Shown here: piece after piece, positions 54,430 through 64,000 of the stretch
How the letters are laid out: each line of letters begins with the position of its first letter
How positions within the stretch are numbered: the stretch's first letter is position 1
The notes under the pieces: generated by a model
Told to the model about the DNA's origin: nothing
The model's database searches: none
Seen by the model: the letters and a program-made list of their open reading frames with translations, nothing else
DNA from: Bacteroidota bacterium
Lineage (GTDB): Bacteria > Bacteroidota > Bacteroidia > Chitinophagales > Chitinophagaceae
Length of the DNA stretch: 64,000 bases
Assembly (NCBI GenBank): GCA_016868455.1
Contig: VGGV01000004.1
Location: 62,001 to 126,000 of the forward strand
Direction: 5' to 3'
Program-made: the position numbers and the translations under genes

Positions 54430-54512
54430 ACCACATAGTAACATAGAAACATAGTTTCAATACATAGAGCTTTCTATGTGCAACCCTTTTGCCTGCTATG
54501 TGCCTATGTGGT
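54430..54512. repeat. Nested ACATAG palindrome between DUF3857 genes
   Basis: Outer arms ACCACATAGTAACATAG (54430-54446) and CTATGTGCCTATGTGGT (54496-54512) pair at 15 of 17 positions; inside them ACATAGA-GCTT-TCTATGT (54462-54479) forms a second perfect 7-bp stem. The whole 83-base element fills the gap between the two DUF3857 genes. It could form a long forked hairpin in RNA. Confidence 0.75.
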
Positions 54513-54531
54513 AAAAAAGAACCGTGATAAT

Positions 54532-56682
54532 ATGAAGAAATTACTTTTTACACTGGTATTTGTTTCATCTGCATTTTGCTTAGCTGCGCAGGATGACGAT
54601 GACACCTTCTCCCCGTCTAAGCTGGAAACCATCGCCAAAAACATGAAACAGATTTGGGATGATCCCGATCCGGATTTCAGCATTACAGCTATTCCGGAAA
54701 AATGGAAAGAAGAAAGCGGAATTATCCTGGCGCAAAAAACAAGGTTCTCCTTTGATAAAGATGCCAATAAACTTGCTGTTTATGAGATCACCCGCCGCCG
54801 CATTAAACTCAACGACCGGGATGCGGTGAACTCTTATTCTTCTGTCTTCTTTCGCATTGGCTCATCCAATGACGGCGCCAGCATTAAGATCGTCAAGGCC
54901 AACGGTACCGTGCAGGAAGTTTCGCTCCGCAATGCCGTGTATGTGGAAGATAATGATGATGTGCCCTCCACCTTTACACCCTATATCGGTAAGGCCATCA
55001 CCTATTATGATAAAAGCAAGAGCCGGGTGATATTTTACAAAGTGGCCATTCCCGATCTTGATCCCGGAGATATCATTGACTATGGCACCATCTTCTATGA
55101 TGACAATACAGTGAAGAAGATGAGTTATATCGAATTTGATCCCATCTATTTTGTTTGTACAAGAGCATATCCCGTACTGAGCCAGAAATTTGAGATTGAT
55201 ACAGATAATAATTCTTTTATTAATTCCAAATCCACCATGGGGGCGCCGCAATTTAAAGAAACGGGCAACAGCAATGCCGACTATACCTGGGAAGACCGTA
55301 ACCGGGACAAGCTCAGCGACACAAGATGGGTGAACAGCCTGGTGGAATTGCCCATGGTGAAATTCCAGATTGTTTTTTCAAGAAGCGAGAACCGTTCTGA
55401 TCTTTTTATCGGCGACCGGGGTGAACTGAAACAAAACATCAGTCCTGAAGAACTGGCAAAAAAAATGAACAACCTCTACAACCGGCTGGATGGTTCATTC
55501 TACTACAATATGGCGAAAGCTTATTTAAAACAGATTGGTTATGCCGACCTGCGGGAAGAAGACTTTATTCAAAAATCTTATTACATCCTCCGCCACATGG
55601 CTTTTTACCGGGCCAATGGTTTTTCCAGTGAATTGTTTGCCTCCTGCCTTACCCAATGTCTCGACCTGAAAAAAATTCCCTACGACCTTATAGTTACCAC
55701 CCCGCTTACTTTGACCAAACCGGAAAATATCATCTTTCGTACCGAGCCGGAGTGGATGGTAAGGGTGAAGGATAAATATATTTTCAATGCTACAATTTTT
55801 TCCAACCCCTATGATTTCCGGGAAGAATACCTGGACACACCTGCCTATATTATTTCTCTGGGCAAGAACCCCACAGCCACCCCCGTTACCCTGCCGGGCA
55901 GCAAACCGGATGAGAACGTAACCACCAACACTGTTTCAGCCAGCATTGATACTACCACAAGAAATATGCTGGTCACTCACCAGAAAGCGGTGACCGGCAT
56001 GAGCAAGAAATTTTACAATGTGCAGGCGCTGGTACACACTACGGCGCTGGACGATGACCACCGCAGCTATGGCGGTGAAGATGATGTGCGGGCCGGCATG
56101 AAGGGCACTGTGCTGGAGAGCTATGAAGAAAAACTGAGGGAACGCAAAAAAGAAGACAAGACCCGCAAACTGGAGTATATGAAAGAAGCGCTGAAAGATG
56201 AATATGATAATATCACCGCTTACGCTGAATTTACCCTGAACTCAGACGGCCGTAACTGGCGCAAGCAGAAACTTAACTATACCAGTAAACTGGAACTGGG
56301 TGATATGGTAAAGATAGCCGGTGACAACCTGCTGGTATCAGTGCCCGGCCTTATAGGAGACCAGTTATATGTTTCGCAGGATGAACGTAAAAGGGAAGTG
56401 GATGCCTGGATGGGTTTTCCCCGCAGCCTGCGCAATATTATCAACTTTACCATACCCGCCGGTTATAAAGTGGTGGGGGTGCAGAACCTGAATATGAATA
56501 TTGACAATGAAGCCGGCACTTTTGCCGTGCAGGCATCGGTGGACGGCAGCACACTAAACATACTGGTGAAAAAGATCTATAAGAACGCCGTGGTGAAAAA
56601 AGAAAACTGGCCCAGGTTTTTAGAGATGCTGGATGCGGCCTTTAATTTTTCGCAGAAGAAGGTGTTGTTGAAGAAGATGTAA
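54532..56682 (+). CDS. DUF3857 protein with degenerate transglutaminase domain
   Basis: 716 residues from ATG 54532 (MKKLLFTLVFVSSAFCLAAQ, a clean signal peptide); the upstream ATG at 54478 lies in the repeat and is not credible. Fold order matches the preceding gene, but where that gene has KYGDCKGMANL this one reads FSSELFASCLTQCLDL, without the D-C-K nucleophile pattern, and the D-N-H motif is missing too. It is therefore likely catalytically inactive, perhaps a partner or binding protein of the active paralogue. Tandem arrangement suggests a joint role in the periplasm. Confidence 0.8.
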   Translation: MKKLLFTLVFVSSAFCLAAQDDDDTFSPSKLETIAKNMKQIWDDPDPDFSITAIPEKWKEESGIILAQKTRFSFDKDANKLAVYEITRRRIKLNDRDAVNSYSSVFFRIGSSNDGASIKIVKANGTVQEVSLRNAVYVEDNDDVPSTFTPYIGKAITYYDKSKSRVIFYKVAIPDLDPGDIIDYGTIFYDDNTVKKMSYIEFDPIYFVCTRAYPVLSQKFEIDTDNNSFINSKSTMGAPQFKETGNSNADYTWEDRNRDKLSDTRWVNSLVELPMVKFQIVFSRSENRSDLFIGDRGELKQNISPEELAKKMNNLYNRLDGSFYYNMAKAYLKQIGYADLREEDFIQKSYYILRHMAFYRANGFSSELFASCLTQCLDLKKIPYDLIVTTPLTLTKPENIIFRTEPEWMVRVKDKYIFNATIFSNPYDFREEYLDTPAYIISLGKNPTATPVTLPGSKPDENVTTNTVSASIDTTTRNMLVTHQKAVTGMSKKFYNVQALVHTTALDDDHRSYGGEDDVRAGMKGTVLESYEEKLRERKKEDKTRKLEYMKEALKDEYDNITAYAEFTLNSDGRNWRKQKLNYTSKLELGDMVKIAGDNLLVSVPGLIGDQLYVSQDERKREVDAWMGFPRSLRNIINFTIPAGYKVVGVQNLNMNIDNEAGTFAVQASVDGSTLNILVKKIYKNAVVKKENWPRFLEMLDAAFNFSQKKVLLKKM

Positions 56683-56880
56683 CAAATTTATATCCCTGTT
56701 TTAAGAAACTTACAGTTTCGGGGTAATTTCTTATATTTCTTCAACATGTTTCCAAGATCAAGTTGCCTCATTTGAAAATAATTTTTAAAAGGCCGCCGGG
56801 CACTGTTCGCCTCAGTTGATTCGGCCAAATGTCTTACCTTACTGTCCTAAAACAAAGTACCTCCTCTACAAGCTCCGGTT

Positions 56881-58110
56881 ATGAAAAAGCTGCTTCTTGG
56901 TTTCAGCCTGCTTCAGGTAAGGTATGCTTTCGCCCAGCCCGTAAAAGAAATGAACCCCAAACTGGGAAGTCTGATTGATAAAACTCCGGCAGGAGAAATT
57001 ACCTGGAACAAACAACTGCAGGCCTGCGAAGCCTTTTTTAAAAAAGCAGACGATATGGGCGGGTATGACAAGCTCTCGGCTGCCGATAAAAAACGCTACG
57101 ATAAGTGCTCCGAAGATGAAATGAAGGGTTACTGGGATGCCATCGGGGATGGATGCAGCTGGTACTGCGGCGGCGGGCCCGATTCAGTGTGGGCCTCTTC
57201 TTCTCTGAAGCCGATGGCCGGTCTTAATTACAAAGCGGATAATGCACATGACCTCAGCTACAAAACCGCCTGGGTGGAGGGTGTGCCCGGCAATGGTATT
57301 GGCCAATACTTAGTGTACCGCTTCAGCGCACAGGCGCCCCGTATCACAAAAATTATTGTGGTGAATGGGTATGTAAAATAAGAAAAAGCATGGCGTGACA
57401 ATGCCCGGGTGAAGAAACTGAAAATGTATATTGACAACAAACCCTTTGCCATCCTGAACCTGCAGGATAAACGCAACGAACAGATCTTTGAATTGGAACC
57501 CATCGGCAACAACGACCGGGATGACTGGGAAGGCCTTGCCACCCAACCGGCTTGGACGATGAAGTTTGAGATCATGGAAGTGTATAAGGGGGACAAATTT
57601 GAAGACTGTGCCATCACCGAAATTTATTTTGACGGCATTGATGTGCATTGTCTTGGCGCCGGCACCTCCATAACCATGGCCGATGGTTCAGTAAAGAATA
57701 TTGAAACCATCCAAAAAGGCGACCGGGTGCTCCGTTATAACGCCGCCACAAAAACCCTGATGCCGGTAACCGGAACCAGGCTGATGGAGAAGAAACATGC
57801 CAGCCTGGTAAAGCTGGTATTGGAAGACAGGGAAATCATCACCACGGAAGATCATCCTTTCTTCACCGCACAAAACACATGGTCATCGGTAAACCCGGAT
57901 AAATCAAACAGTTTCTACCTGCATACAGCCGGTGTGGCCCGGCTTACCATTGGTGTAGGTATATTTATTCCGGCTGAAAACAAGTTTGCCATTTTACAAA
58001 GTATTGAAAAAGTAAAAGGGCCACAGCTTACTTATACGCTGGAGCTTGCCGGCGCTGATAATTTTATTGCTAACGGGTTGCTGGTAAAAACGGAGGAGGG
58101 GAGGGAATAA
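56881..58110 (+). pseudogene. Secreted protein with discoidin-like (NADase-type glycan-binding) and Hint domains, split by an in-frame TAA
   Basis: Two consecutive open frames in the same phase are separated only by TAA at 57379-57381. Upstream (56881-57378): signal-like leader, then Cys-containing domain (DGCSWYCGGGPDSVWASSSL) and the beginning of a discoidin-type module (AWVEGVPGNGIGQYLVYRF, IIVVNGYVK). Downstream: the module continues without loss (EKAWRDNARVKKLKMYI), followed by a Hint domain: the initial Cys in HCLGAGTSITMADGSVK, TTEDHPFFTA (block B His) and the end [10 protein letters not shown] single base change would restore one protein of about 409 residues. The leader also looks odd (LLQVRYAFAQ inside the hydrophobic core). 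Confidence 0.8.
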
Positions 58111-58130
58111 GAAACAATATAAAAAAATAG

Positions 58131-58246
58131 CAGCCGCTTTCGGCAATGGCCGTTTCCTGCGGGTCCAATTCTATTTCTACAAATTGTAATTCTTCGCCAT
58201 ACAATTTGTAATCAATTTCATGATTATGGCGGGTTGCTGTACTCAT
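58131..58246 (-). pseudogene. N-terminal stub of an AIM24 / TIGR00266 family gene
   Basis: From ATG 58246 the minus strand reads [17 protein letters not shown], then [21 protein letters not shown], matching the start of AIM24-like proteins (HEIDYKIYG...ELDPxETVIAEAG). After Ser-Gly (about 58131) homology ends and the frame continues as [14 protein letters not shown] to a stop inside the end of the Hint gene. The rest of the roughly 260-residue protein is missing. It abuts the Hint gene tail, so one deletion may have removed the AIM24 body. Confidence 0.75.
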
Positions 58247-58394
58247 AATAGTAAAATTTAGCCGGTAAAGGTAACTATGACGGGGCATTTTAAACCTGAT
58301 TTTACCCGCTGCCGGACAAAAAGGGAGAAATGATAAGTGGCAATTATTTCCATACCGAAATTCCTTATTTTGCCTTTCCCAAAAAATATATTGT

Positions 58395-61247
58395 ATGAAA
58401 CAACGATTAGTAGTTTTTGCCGCCTTTCTTTTTGCAGTCATCACAGCCTGCGGGCAAACCCGTATGGTGGAAAAGGTGGCCAAAAATGGGAACGAACTGG
58501 TAATAACTTACGAGAAATATGTTTTGCCCAACGGCCTCACCCTTATCATACATGAAGATCACAGCGACCCCATTGTACATGTGGATGTAACCTACCATGT
58601 GGGTTCCGGCCGTGAAGAGATCGGCAAATCCGGCTTTGCCCACTTCTTTGAACATATGATGTTCCAGGGCAGTGATAATGTGGCCGATGAACAGCATTTC
58701 AAAATTGTATCCGATGCCGGCGGAACCCTGAACGGCACCACCAACCGTGACCGCACCAATTATTTTGAAACAGTGCCGGGCAATCAGCTGGAAAAAATGC
58801 TTTGGCTGGAAGCCGACCGCATGGGTTTTTTGCTGGATGCCGTAACACAAAAGAAATTTGAAATTCAGCGCTCCACAGTAAAAAATGAAAGGGGACAGAA
58901 CTATGACAACCGCCCCTACGGCCTTGCGGCTGAAACAGCCTCCCGTAACCTGTATCCTTATGGCCATCCTTATTCATGGCTCACCATAGGTTATGTGGAA
59001 GACCTGAACCGGGTGGATGTAAATGACCTGAAGAATTTTTTCCTGCGCTGGTATGGCCCTAACAACGCCACCCTTTCTGTTGGCGGTGATGTAAAACCTG
59101 CTGATGTGGTGAAACTGGTTGAAAAATATTTTGGACGCATTCCCCGCGGGCCGGAGGTAAACCCTGCAACAGTACCTGCTGCTCAAATTGGTTCTGACCG
59201 TTATGTTTCTTACACTGATAATTATGCCAGGCTGCCGTTGCTTTCTGTTGTTTATCCCACAGTTCCCAATTATCACAAAAACATGGGTGCACTGGCCTGC
59301 CTGGCACAGGTGCTGGGACAGGGAAAAACATCGGTACTGTATCAGCAACTGGTAAAAAAACAACTGGCCCTGCAGGCAAGCGGCTTTAGTAACCTGTCTG
59401 AACTTTCCGGTGAGTTCACTTTCCAGATTGTTCCGTCACCGGGAAAAACGCTGGCCACAATGGACACACTCTTCCGCCGGGCGCTGGATTCGTTTGAAGC
59501 AAGAGGTGTTACGGATGAAGACATTGCCAAATTCAAAGGCGGTATGGAAGCGCAGCTCATCAACGGGCTGCAGAGTGTGGCCGGCAAAATAAGCCAGCTG
59601 GCACAGTTCCAGACATTCACCGGCAACCCGAATAAAATTGCCGACCTCATTAAAATGTACCAGGCGGTAACTAAAGAAGATGTGATGCGGGTTTACAACG
59701 AGTATATCAAAGGCAAGGGCGCTGTATTCCTCAGCGTATTGCCCAAAGGGCAGGGAAAAATGATAGCCGCTGCTGATAATTACAAGATTGACTCTTCAAA
59801 ATATGATGCGCCTGATTATGGCTATGCCGGACTGAAGTACATAAAAGCCAAAGACAATTTTGACCGCAGCAAATTACCGGGCAATGGCCCTAACCCCACT
59901 GTAAAGGTTCCGAAATTCTGGAGAAAGGACATGCCCAATGGGGTGAAGATGATCGGTACCGAATCCACTGAAATTCCAACGGTAACGATCACCATCACTC
60001 TTCCCGGCGGCCACCTGCTGCAGGCAAATGATACGGCCAGGGTTGGTCTTGCTGGCATGTTTGCCGCCATGATGAACGAAGACACCAAAAATTACACCGC
60101 CGAACAAATGGCAGTGGAACTGCAAAAACTCGGAAGCAATGTAACGGTAGGCAGCAGTCTTGACGGTATCACCTTCAATATCCAGTGCCTGAAAAAGAAT
60201 CTGGATAAAACCCTGGCTTTGGTGGAAGAAAGGATGTTCAATCCCCAATTCACCGAATTAGCCTTTACCCGGATACAGAAACAACGACTGGAAGGTTTTA
60301 AACAAACCAAAGCCGATCCCGCTGCAGTGGCTGATATTGTTTTTGCAAAAATCAACTACGGCCCCAACAATATTCTCAGTATGAGCCCCAACGGAACAGA
60401 ACATACCATCAGGAATCTGAAACTGGCTGATATTGAAAATTATTTCAGCAACTACATGAGCTCCAAAGGCGTGAAAGTAGTGGTGGTGGGTGATGTGAAG
60501 CAGGAACAAGTGATGCCAAAACTGGCTTTCTTAAATAAGCTTCCCAATAAGAAAGTGGAAATACCGCCGGCAAACGGAATAGCTTCTGCTATTGATAAAA
60601 CCAAAGTGTATATGGTGGATATACCCAAAGCCGCTCAATCTCAGTTCCGTGTAGGCTATGCCACCGGCCTGAAATATGACGCCACCGGCGATTATTACCG
60701 TTCTATACTGATGAACTACCCGCTTGGCGGCGACTTTAACGCCCGGCTGAACCTGAATCTGCGGGAAGACAAAGGCTGGACCTATGGAGCCAGAAGTGGC
60801 TTTAGCGGCGATGAATATTCCGGTGAATTTGCATTCAGCTCAGGTATCCGTGCCGATGCCACCGACAGCGCCCTGGCAGAAGTGATGAAAGAGCTGAATA
60901 ATTACCGGGAGAACGGTATCACCGAAGCTGAACTCAAATTCATGAAGAACTCATTGGGACAGCGGGATGCGAGGAACTATGAAACAGGTTTTCAGAAAGC
61001 GGCTTTTATCGGCCGTATCCTGAATTACAATCTCCCCGCCAATTATGTAGATCAGCAAAACAAAATACTGGCCAGCATCACTAAAAAAGAAGTGGATGCC
61101 TTTGCCAAAAAAATGCTGAACCCGGATAAGATGAACGTCCTGCTGGTGGGCGACAAGACAAAAATTTATGACGGTGTAAAAAAACTTGGCTATGAGATCA
61201 TTGAACTGGATGCCGATGGGAAGAAAGTAGAAAAAAAAGGATTCTGA
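58395..61247 (+). CDS. M16 family metallopeptidase, full-length double-domain lipoprotein
   Basis: 950 residues. A lipobox-like leader ([10 protein letters not shown], Cys 19) suggests export to the periplasmic or outer face. Two M16 halves: the first has the inverted zinc site HFFEH (His 83, Glu 86, His 87) in [13 protein letters not shown] and the distal Glu in [11 protein letters not shown]; the second half (from about 510, [18 protein letters not shown]) lacks the HxxEH site, as usual for the inactive half, and ends [17 protein letters not shown] and [15 protein letters not shown]. It should fold as a clamshell peptidase like pitrilysin. Length is typical of the family. Confidence 0.93.
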   Translation: MKQRLVVFAAFLFAVITACGQTRMVEKVAKNGNELVITYEKYVLPNGLTLIIHEDHSDPIVHVDVTYHVGSGREEIGKSGFAHFFEHMMFQGSDNVADEQHFKIVSDAGGTLNGTTNRDRTNYFETVPGNQLEKMLWLEADRMGFLLDAVTQKKFEIQRSTVKNERGQNYDNRPYGLAAETASRNLYPYGHPYSWLTIGYVEDLNRVDVNDLKNFFLRWYGPNNATLSVGGDVKPADVVKLVEKYFGRIPRGPEVNPATVPAAQIGSDRYVSYTDNYARLPLLSVVYPTVPNYHKNMGALACLAQVLGQGKTSVLYQQLVKKQLALQASGFSNLSELSGEFTFQIVPSPGKTLATMDTLFRRALDSFEARGVTDEDIAKFKGGMEAQLINGLQSVAGKISQLAQFQTFTGNPNKIADLIKMYQAVTKEDVMRVYNEYIKGKGAVFLSVLPKGQGKMIAAADNYKIDSSKYDAPDYGYAGLKYIKAKDNFDRSKLPGNGPNPTVKVPKFWRKDMPNGVKMIGTESTEIPTVTITITLPGGHLLQANDTARVGLAGMFAAMMNEDTKNYTAEQMAVELQKLGSNVTVGSSLDGITFNIQCLKKNLDKTLALVEERMFNPQFTELAFTRIQKQRLEGFKQTKADPAAVADIVFAKINYGPNNILSMSPNGTEHTIRNLKLADIENYFSNYMSSKGVKVVVVGDVKQEQVMPKLAFLNKLPNKKVEIPPANGIASAIDKTKVYMVDIPKAAQSQFRVGYATGLKYDATGDYYRSILMNYPLGGDFNARLNLNLREDKGWTYGARSGFSGDEYSGEFAFSSGIRADATDSALAEVMKELNNYRENGITEAELKFMKNSLGQRDARNYETGFQKAAFIGRILNYNLPANYVDQQNKILASITKKEVDAFAKKMLNPDKMNVLLVGDKTKIYDGVKKLGYEIIELDADGKKVEKKGF

Positions 61248-61305
61248 TAATGACCGGGATCGGAACCCCGCCCAAAGCGGCGGTCTGAACCATAACAATA
61301 TGAAG

Positions 61306-61337
61306 AACCCCGCCGGAAGGCGGGGTTTCCTTTTTTA
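61306..61337 (+). terminator. Terminator after the M16 peptidase gene
   Basis: AACCCCGCC-GGAA-GGCGGGGTT (61306-61327), a perfect 9-bp GC-rich stem, then TTCCTTTTTT. Confidence 0.85.
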
Positions 61338-61398
61338 ACATTTAAAAGAAGTATTTCTCAAAAAATTGTTGTCATTTTAAATACAAAAATTAACGGCC

Positions 61399-62172
61399 AT
61401 GAAATTTAGATCTACCCTTTTTCTTGCCTTATGTTGTTCCGCTCTCTTCGGCCAGTCTTATATGAATATCGGTTATTCATTAAGTGCACCGCAGCAAAAA
61501 ATGGATGAGTATATCAATCCCCTGCACAGCCTTACAGCAGGCATCCAATTTCAAATACCGAAGGTAAAAAGGCTGCAGCTCGGCGCCGAAGCCTCCTGGG
61601 GCACTTATGCCAGCACCAGCAAAGAGCAAACCTTTACTTTCAGAAACGGTTCTACCACCCGTACACAGGTTAACTACAGCAGCAATGTGCTGCAGGGCGG
61701 TATTACCGCAAGAGTGCTGCTGCTGAAAGACAAAGCTGTGGCGCCCTACATAAGCGGTAAGGCTGGCTATGCCAGTTTTTACAGCACCATTTTTATTGAA
61801 GACCCGCATGACTGGGACGGCTGCCGTCCGCTTGACCAAAAAACACTGATTAAAGACGGAACCATTATGGGTGGCTACGGCGGCGGTTTGCAAATTGACT
61901 GGTCGGTGTTTAATCCAAAAAGCGATAAGCGAAGGGGTTTTATTGACCTCAGCGTACAAAATATCCGCGGCAACAGCATTAATTATATCAATACCAAAAA
62001 ACTGATTGATGCCTCTGCCCCGCCACCGCCCGGTGAAGACGGCAAAGCGGTAAGCGTAAAGTTCATCAATGCCACCACCAATGAAATACATGAACACCAG
62101 GTGGCAGAAGTTTATACCACGCCGCTGCGGATGCTGGAGTTTAAACTGAGCTGGGTGTTTTTGCTGGATTGA
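61399..62172 (+). CDS. Outer-membrane beta-barrel protein
   Basis: 257 residues with a signal peptide (FRSTLFLALCCSALFGQ). The mature protein shows alternating strands (MNIGYSLSAPQQ, SLTAGIQFQIPK, RLQLGAEASWGTYAST, VLQGGITARVLLL, APYISGKAGYASFYST) and ends with a barrel-type strand (MLEFKLSWVFLLD). Function unknown. A terminator follows. Confidence 0.75.
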   Translation: MKFRSTLFLALCCSALFGQSYMNIGYSLSAPQQKMDEYINPLHSLTAGIQFQIPKVKRLQLGAEASWGTYASTSKEQTFTFRNGSTTRTQVNYSSNVLQGGITARVLLLKDKAVAPYISGKAGYASFYSTIFIEDPHDWDGCRPLDQKTLIKDGTIMGGYGGGLQIDWSVFNPKSDKRRGFIDLSVQNIRGNSINYINTKKLIDASAPPPPGEDGKAVSVKFINATTNEIHEHQVAEVYTTPLRMLEFKLSWVFLLD

Positions 62173-62192
62173 ACTATAATTGATATTAATGC

Positions 62193-62225
62193 AAAAGCGG
62201 CCCCTGGAAAGAAGCCGCTTTTTTA
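62193..62225 (+). terminator. Terminator after the beta-barrel gene
   Basis: AAAAGCGGC (62193-62201) pairs with GCCGCTTTT (62214-62222), 12-base loop, ending in a T-run. A further GC-rich hairpin (CCCGGC-CGAGC-GCCGGG) lies at about 62232-62248. Confidence 0.8.
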
Positions 62226-62317
62226 TTTCGCCCCGGCCGAGCGCCGGGACTCACCACCAAAACCAAAAAATTATACAATCACCTTTATAAAAACATGGTT
62301 GCAGTTATAAGACAAAC

Positions 62318-64000
62318 TCAGGCCGTCTTTCGCTGCTTCTTAAATGGAACTCCCATCCAAACCCGTTTGCCCTGAATCCTTCTTACTAAAAACATGATTC
62401 CCACAAAGATGAAAAACAGGGGACCGAGAAAACCCAGCAGGGCGATGAACTTGGTTCCATAAAACCTTTCCATCGGCCTTTTTATTCTTTCCGCAATCAG
62501 GTACATACTTGGCACCATCATCAGTGTAAGAAAGAAAGAGAACATCAGACCGAAAATGATCGTCCAGCTCAGCGGGCCCCAGAACACCACACTGTCACCG
62601 CCAAAGAAGATATTTGGCTTCAGGCTTGTAAATAAACCTGCAAAATCAATATTAAAACCAACCGCCAGCGGCAATAAACCCAATATGGTTGCCACGGCAG
62701 TCAGTAATACCGGGATGATCCTGATTTTACCCGCCTGTATCGCTGCTTCCCGGGTTCGCATACCTCTGCCTCTGAGCTCATCGGTAAATTCAATAATCAG
62801 GATACCGTTTTTGATAACGATACCCGCCAGCCCCACAATTCCCACCAGCAGCATGATGGTGGCAATGGTCATACCGGTAACGGCATAGCCAACCAATACA
62901 CCAATGATGGAGAAAAATATTTCGGTAATAACAATGAAGGGCTTGCTTATGGAATTAAACTGCAGTACCAGGATCAGGAAGATTAATCCTACAGCAATCA
63001 TAAATGCAGTACCTAAAAATGCCTGGGTTTCTTTTTCCTGCTCGCTTTGCCCGCTTAGCTTTATAGTAACATCAGGGGGTACATTTACCTGGTTTTTAAA
63101 TTCATCAATTTTTGTTTGCAGTTGGGCATTGATCGGGCCCACCATGGTCGGGTCAAGCACATTGCTCTGCAACTGGATGGTGCGTTTTAGATTTTTTCTT
63201 TTTACGCCGCCGGTGGTACTGGTATAATCCACTGATGCAACAGAACTCACCGGTATTGACTTTACCTCCATCGAGTTCATATCCATGAAAGTGATACGCA
63301 GGTTCATCAGGTCGGTGATATTATTCTTCACCAGGTCATTATAGCGCAGCTGTATTTTATATTCCTCTTCACCTTCTTTTATTTTACTTACTTCCTTTCC
63401 GAAAACAGCGGTACGTATTTCCATGCCCACCTGCCAGGTACTCAGGCCTGCAAACATGGCTTTTTCCCTGTCAATATTTACAGTGATTTCAGGATTACCG
63501 AGATCTACATCTGACTGCAGGTTTTGAATGCCCTTTATTTTGTTTGTATCTAAAAAATTATACAGTTGCCTTGAAACAGATGCTATATTTTCAAAATTAT
63601 CACCCTGAATTTCTATGTTTACCGGAGGGTCTGTTGGCGGCCCGTCATTTTCTTTGGCCACTTCCACGCTGGCGCCCGGGATATCCTGTACCACTTCTCT
63701 TATCCGGTCCATGTACGGTTGTGTCCGCTTGCCATGCCTTTTTTCAAATTCAACAAAGGAAACCTGTATTCTTCCAAGATTGGATTGCACACTCCTGTTC
63801 TGGTCCCTCGGGTTATTGGCGCTTACCGCCACATTGGCGATGATGCTTTCCACAATGCTTCCTTCCGTTCCCGGCTTTTCTTTTTCCAGCACTGTATAAA
63901 CCCTTTCTTCCAGCACCCTTGTGATGCTGTCAGTATATTTTACATCCGTGCCCACCGGCATTTTCAGATAGACATAAACAAAATTCGGGTCACCGCTGGG
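62318..64000 (-). CDS. RND efflux transporter permease, C-terminal part (runs off the right edge)
   Basis: Inner-membrane proton-driven efflux pump of the RND superfamily. The frame is open from the right edge (PSGDPNFVYVYLKMPVGTDV) to the stop at 62318, about 560 codons, matching the second half of a protein of 1000 or more. Visible: periplasmic porter segments, then TM helices with VLVGYAVTGMTIATIMLLVGIVGLAG, NGILIIEFTDELRGRGM and the end of the membrane domain. The Met at 63961 is internal to the frame and not the start. The membrane-fusion and outer-membrane partners are outside the window or elsewhere. Confidence 0.92.
   Translation of the reverse strand, partial: PSGDPNFVYVYLKMPVGTDVKYTDSITRVLEERVYTVLEKEKPGTEGSIVESIIANVAVSANNPRDQNRSVQSNLGRIQVSFVEFEKRHGKRTQPYMDRIREVVQDIPGASVEVAKENDGPPTDPPVNIEIQGDNFENIASVSRQLYNFLDTNKIKGIQNLQSDVDLGNPEITVNIDREKAMFAGLSTWQVGMEIRTAVFGKEVSKIKEGEEEYKIQLRYNDLVKNNITDLMNLRITFMDMNSMEVKSIPVSSVASVDYTSTTGGVKRKNLKRTIQLQSNVLDPTMVGPINAQLQTKIDEFKNQVNVPPDVTIKLSGQSEQEKETQAFLGTAFMIAVGLIFLILVLQFNSISKPFIVITEIFFSIIGVLVGYAVTGMTIATIMLLVGIVGLAGIVIKNGILIIEFTDELRGRGMRTREAAIQAGKIRIIPVLLTAVATILGLLPLAVGFNIDFAGLFTSLKPNIFFGGDSVVFWGPLSWTIIFGLMFSFFLTLMMVPSMYLIAERIKRPMERFYGTKFIALLGFLGPLFFIFVGIMFLVRRIQGKRVWMGVPFKKQRKTA

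Noticed and set aside
54414-54531. Short ACATAG repeats as CRISPR or attachment site
   Set aside because: Units are nested inverted arms with no spacers, and no integrase or cas gene is present.
61480-62097. 205-codon minus-strand frame over the beta-barrel gene
   Set aside because: Shadow frame; the plus-strand frame has the signal peptide and barrel pattern.

Overview
The window looks like chromosome from a member of the Bacteroidota, most likely a Chitinophagaceae-type bacterium. Several signs support this. Genes lack Shine-Dalgarno-like leaders. Several starts are preceded by TAnnTTTG-type -7 elements. F0 subunit a carries a long signal-peptide-like N-terminus. The gene set is typical of the phylum: DUF3098, DUF1501, DUF3857 proteins, porin O/P, paired POT transporters and an ECF sigma / VPxGYFE protein / Spy-like cassette. 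GC is moderate and genes are closely packed on both strands. The assignment is from protein character only.

Layout. 1-1214 is the 5' part of leuS (minus), which carries an in-frame palindromic repeat insertion. 1.4-5.7 kb (plus): ftsX, a DUF3098 membrane protein, uppP, an Atg22-like MFS carrier and an MBL hydrolase. 5.7-14.3 kb: a UPF0104 membrane protein, ruvC without a canonical start, a broken gulonolactone-oxidase-like gene, a HIT protein, greA, a lipoprotein, a D-2-hydroxyacid dehydrogenase overlapping rsmA, a gene remnant, pdxA and a secreted protein. 14.6-18.9 kb (minus): atpB-E-F-H-A, without atpG. 19-23.2 kb (minus): an ABC exporter and a 747-residue secreted protein with a possible His/Cys dyad. 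23.4-30 kb is a phosphate-flavoured block: response regulator and histidine kinase, dCMP deaminase, porin O/P, and a DUF47 (PhoU-like) plus PiT operon. 30-34 kb: galE, a transketolase C-terminal subunit, and the ECF sigma / membrane protein / Spy-like cassette. 34-41 kb (minus): an MBL hydrolase, then the rod-shape operon mreB-mreC-mreD-mrdA-rodA. 41-48.3 kb: a TSUP carrier, an outer-membrane protein, tryptophan dioxygenase, purD and two POT peptide transporters. 48.35-49.9 kb is a scar where a DUF1501 fragment and an OPT fragment meet head to head, followed by a damaged lipoprotein gene. 50-56.7 kb: a RidA-like secreted protein, a korA-like subunit and two DUF3857 proteins. 56.9-58.25 kb: a Hint-domain secreted protein split by one stop codon and a 5' stub of an AIM24-family gene. 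58.4-64 kb: an M16 protease, a beta-barrel protein and the C-terminal part of an RND pump that leaves the window.

Themes. Most of the window is housekeeping: translation, ATP synthesis, cell shape, phosphate, peptide uptake. The unusual part is the number of damaged genes. These are the oxidase with TGA plus a deletion, the fragment near 12.1 kb, the DUF1501/OPT junction, the lipoprotein with TAG, the Hint gene with TAA, and the AIM24 stub; ruvC also lacks an ATG/GTG/TTG start that keeps its catalytic Asp. All three stop codons occur as interruptions, which argues for gene decay or sequence/assembly error rather than codon reassignment. Four families of short palindromic repeats are scattered between genes, and one sits inside leuS. 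I see no prophage, integrase, transposase, CRISPR array or RNA gene. I found no clear new multi-gene system; the best leads are the 747-residue His/Cys protein, the VPxGYFE cassette and the in-frame leuS repeat.
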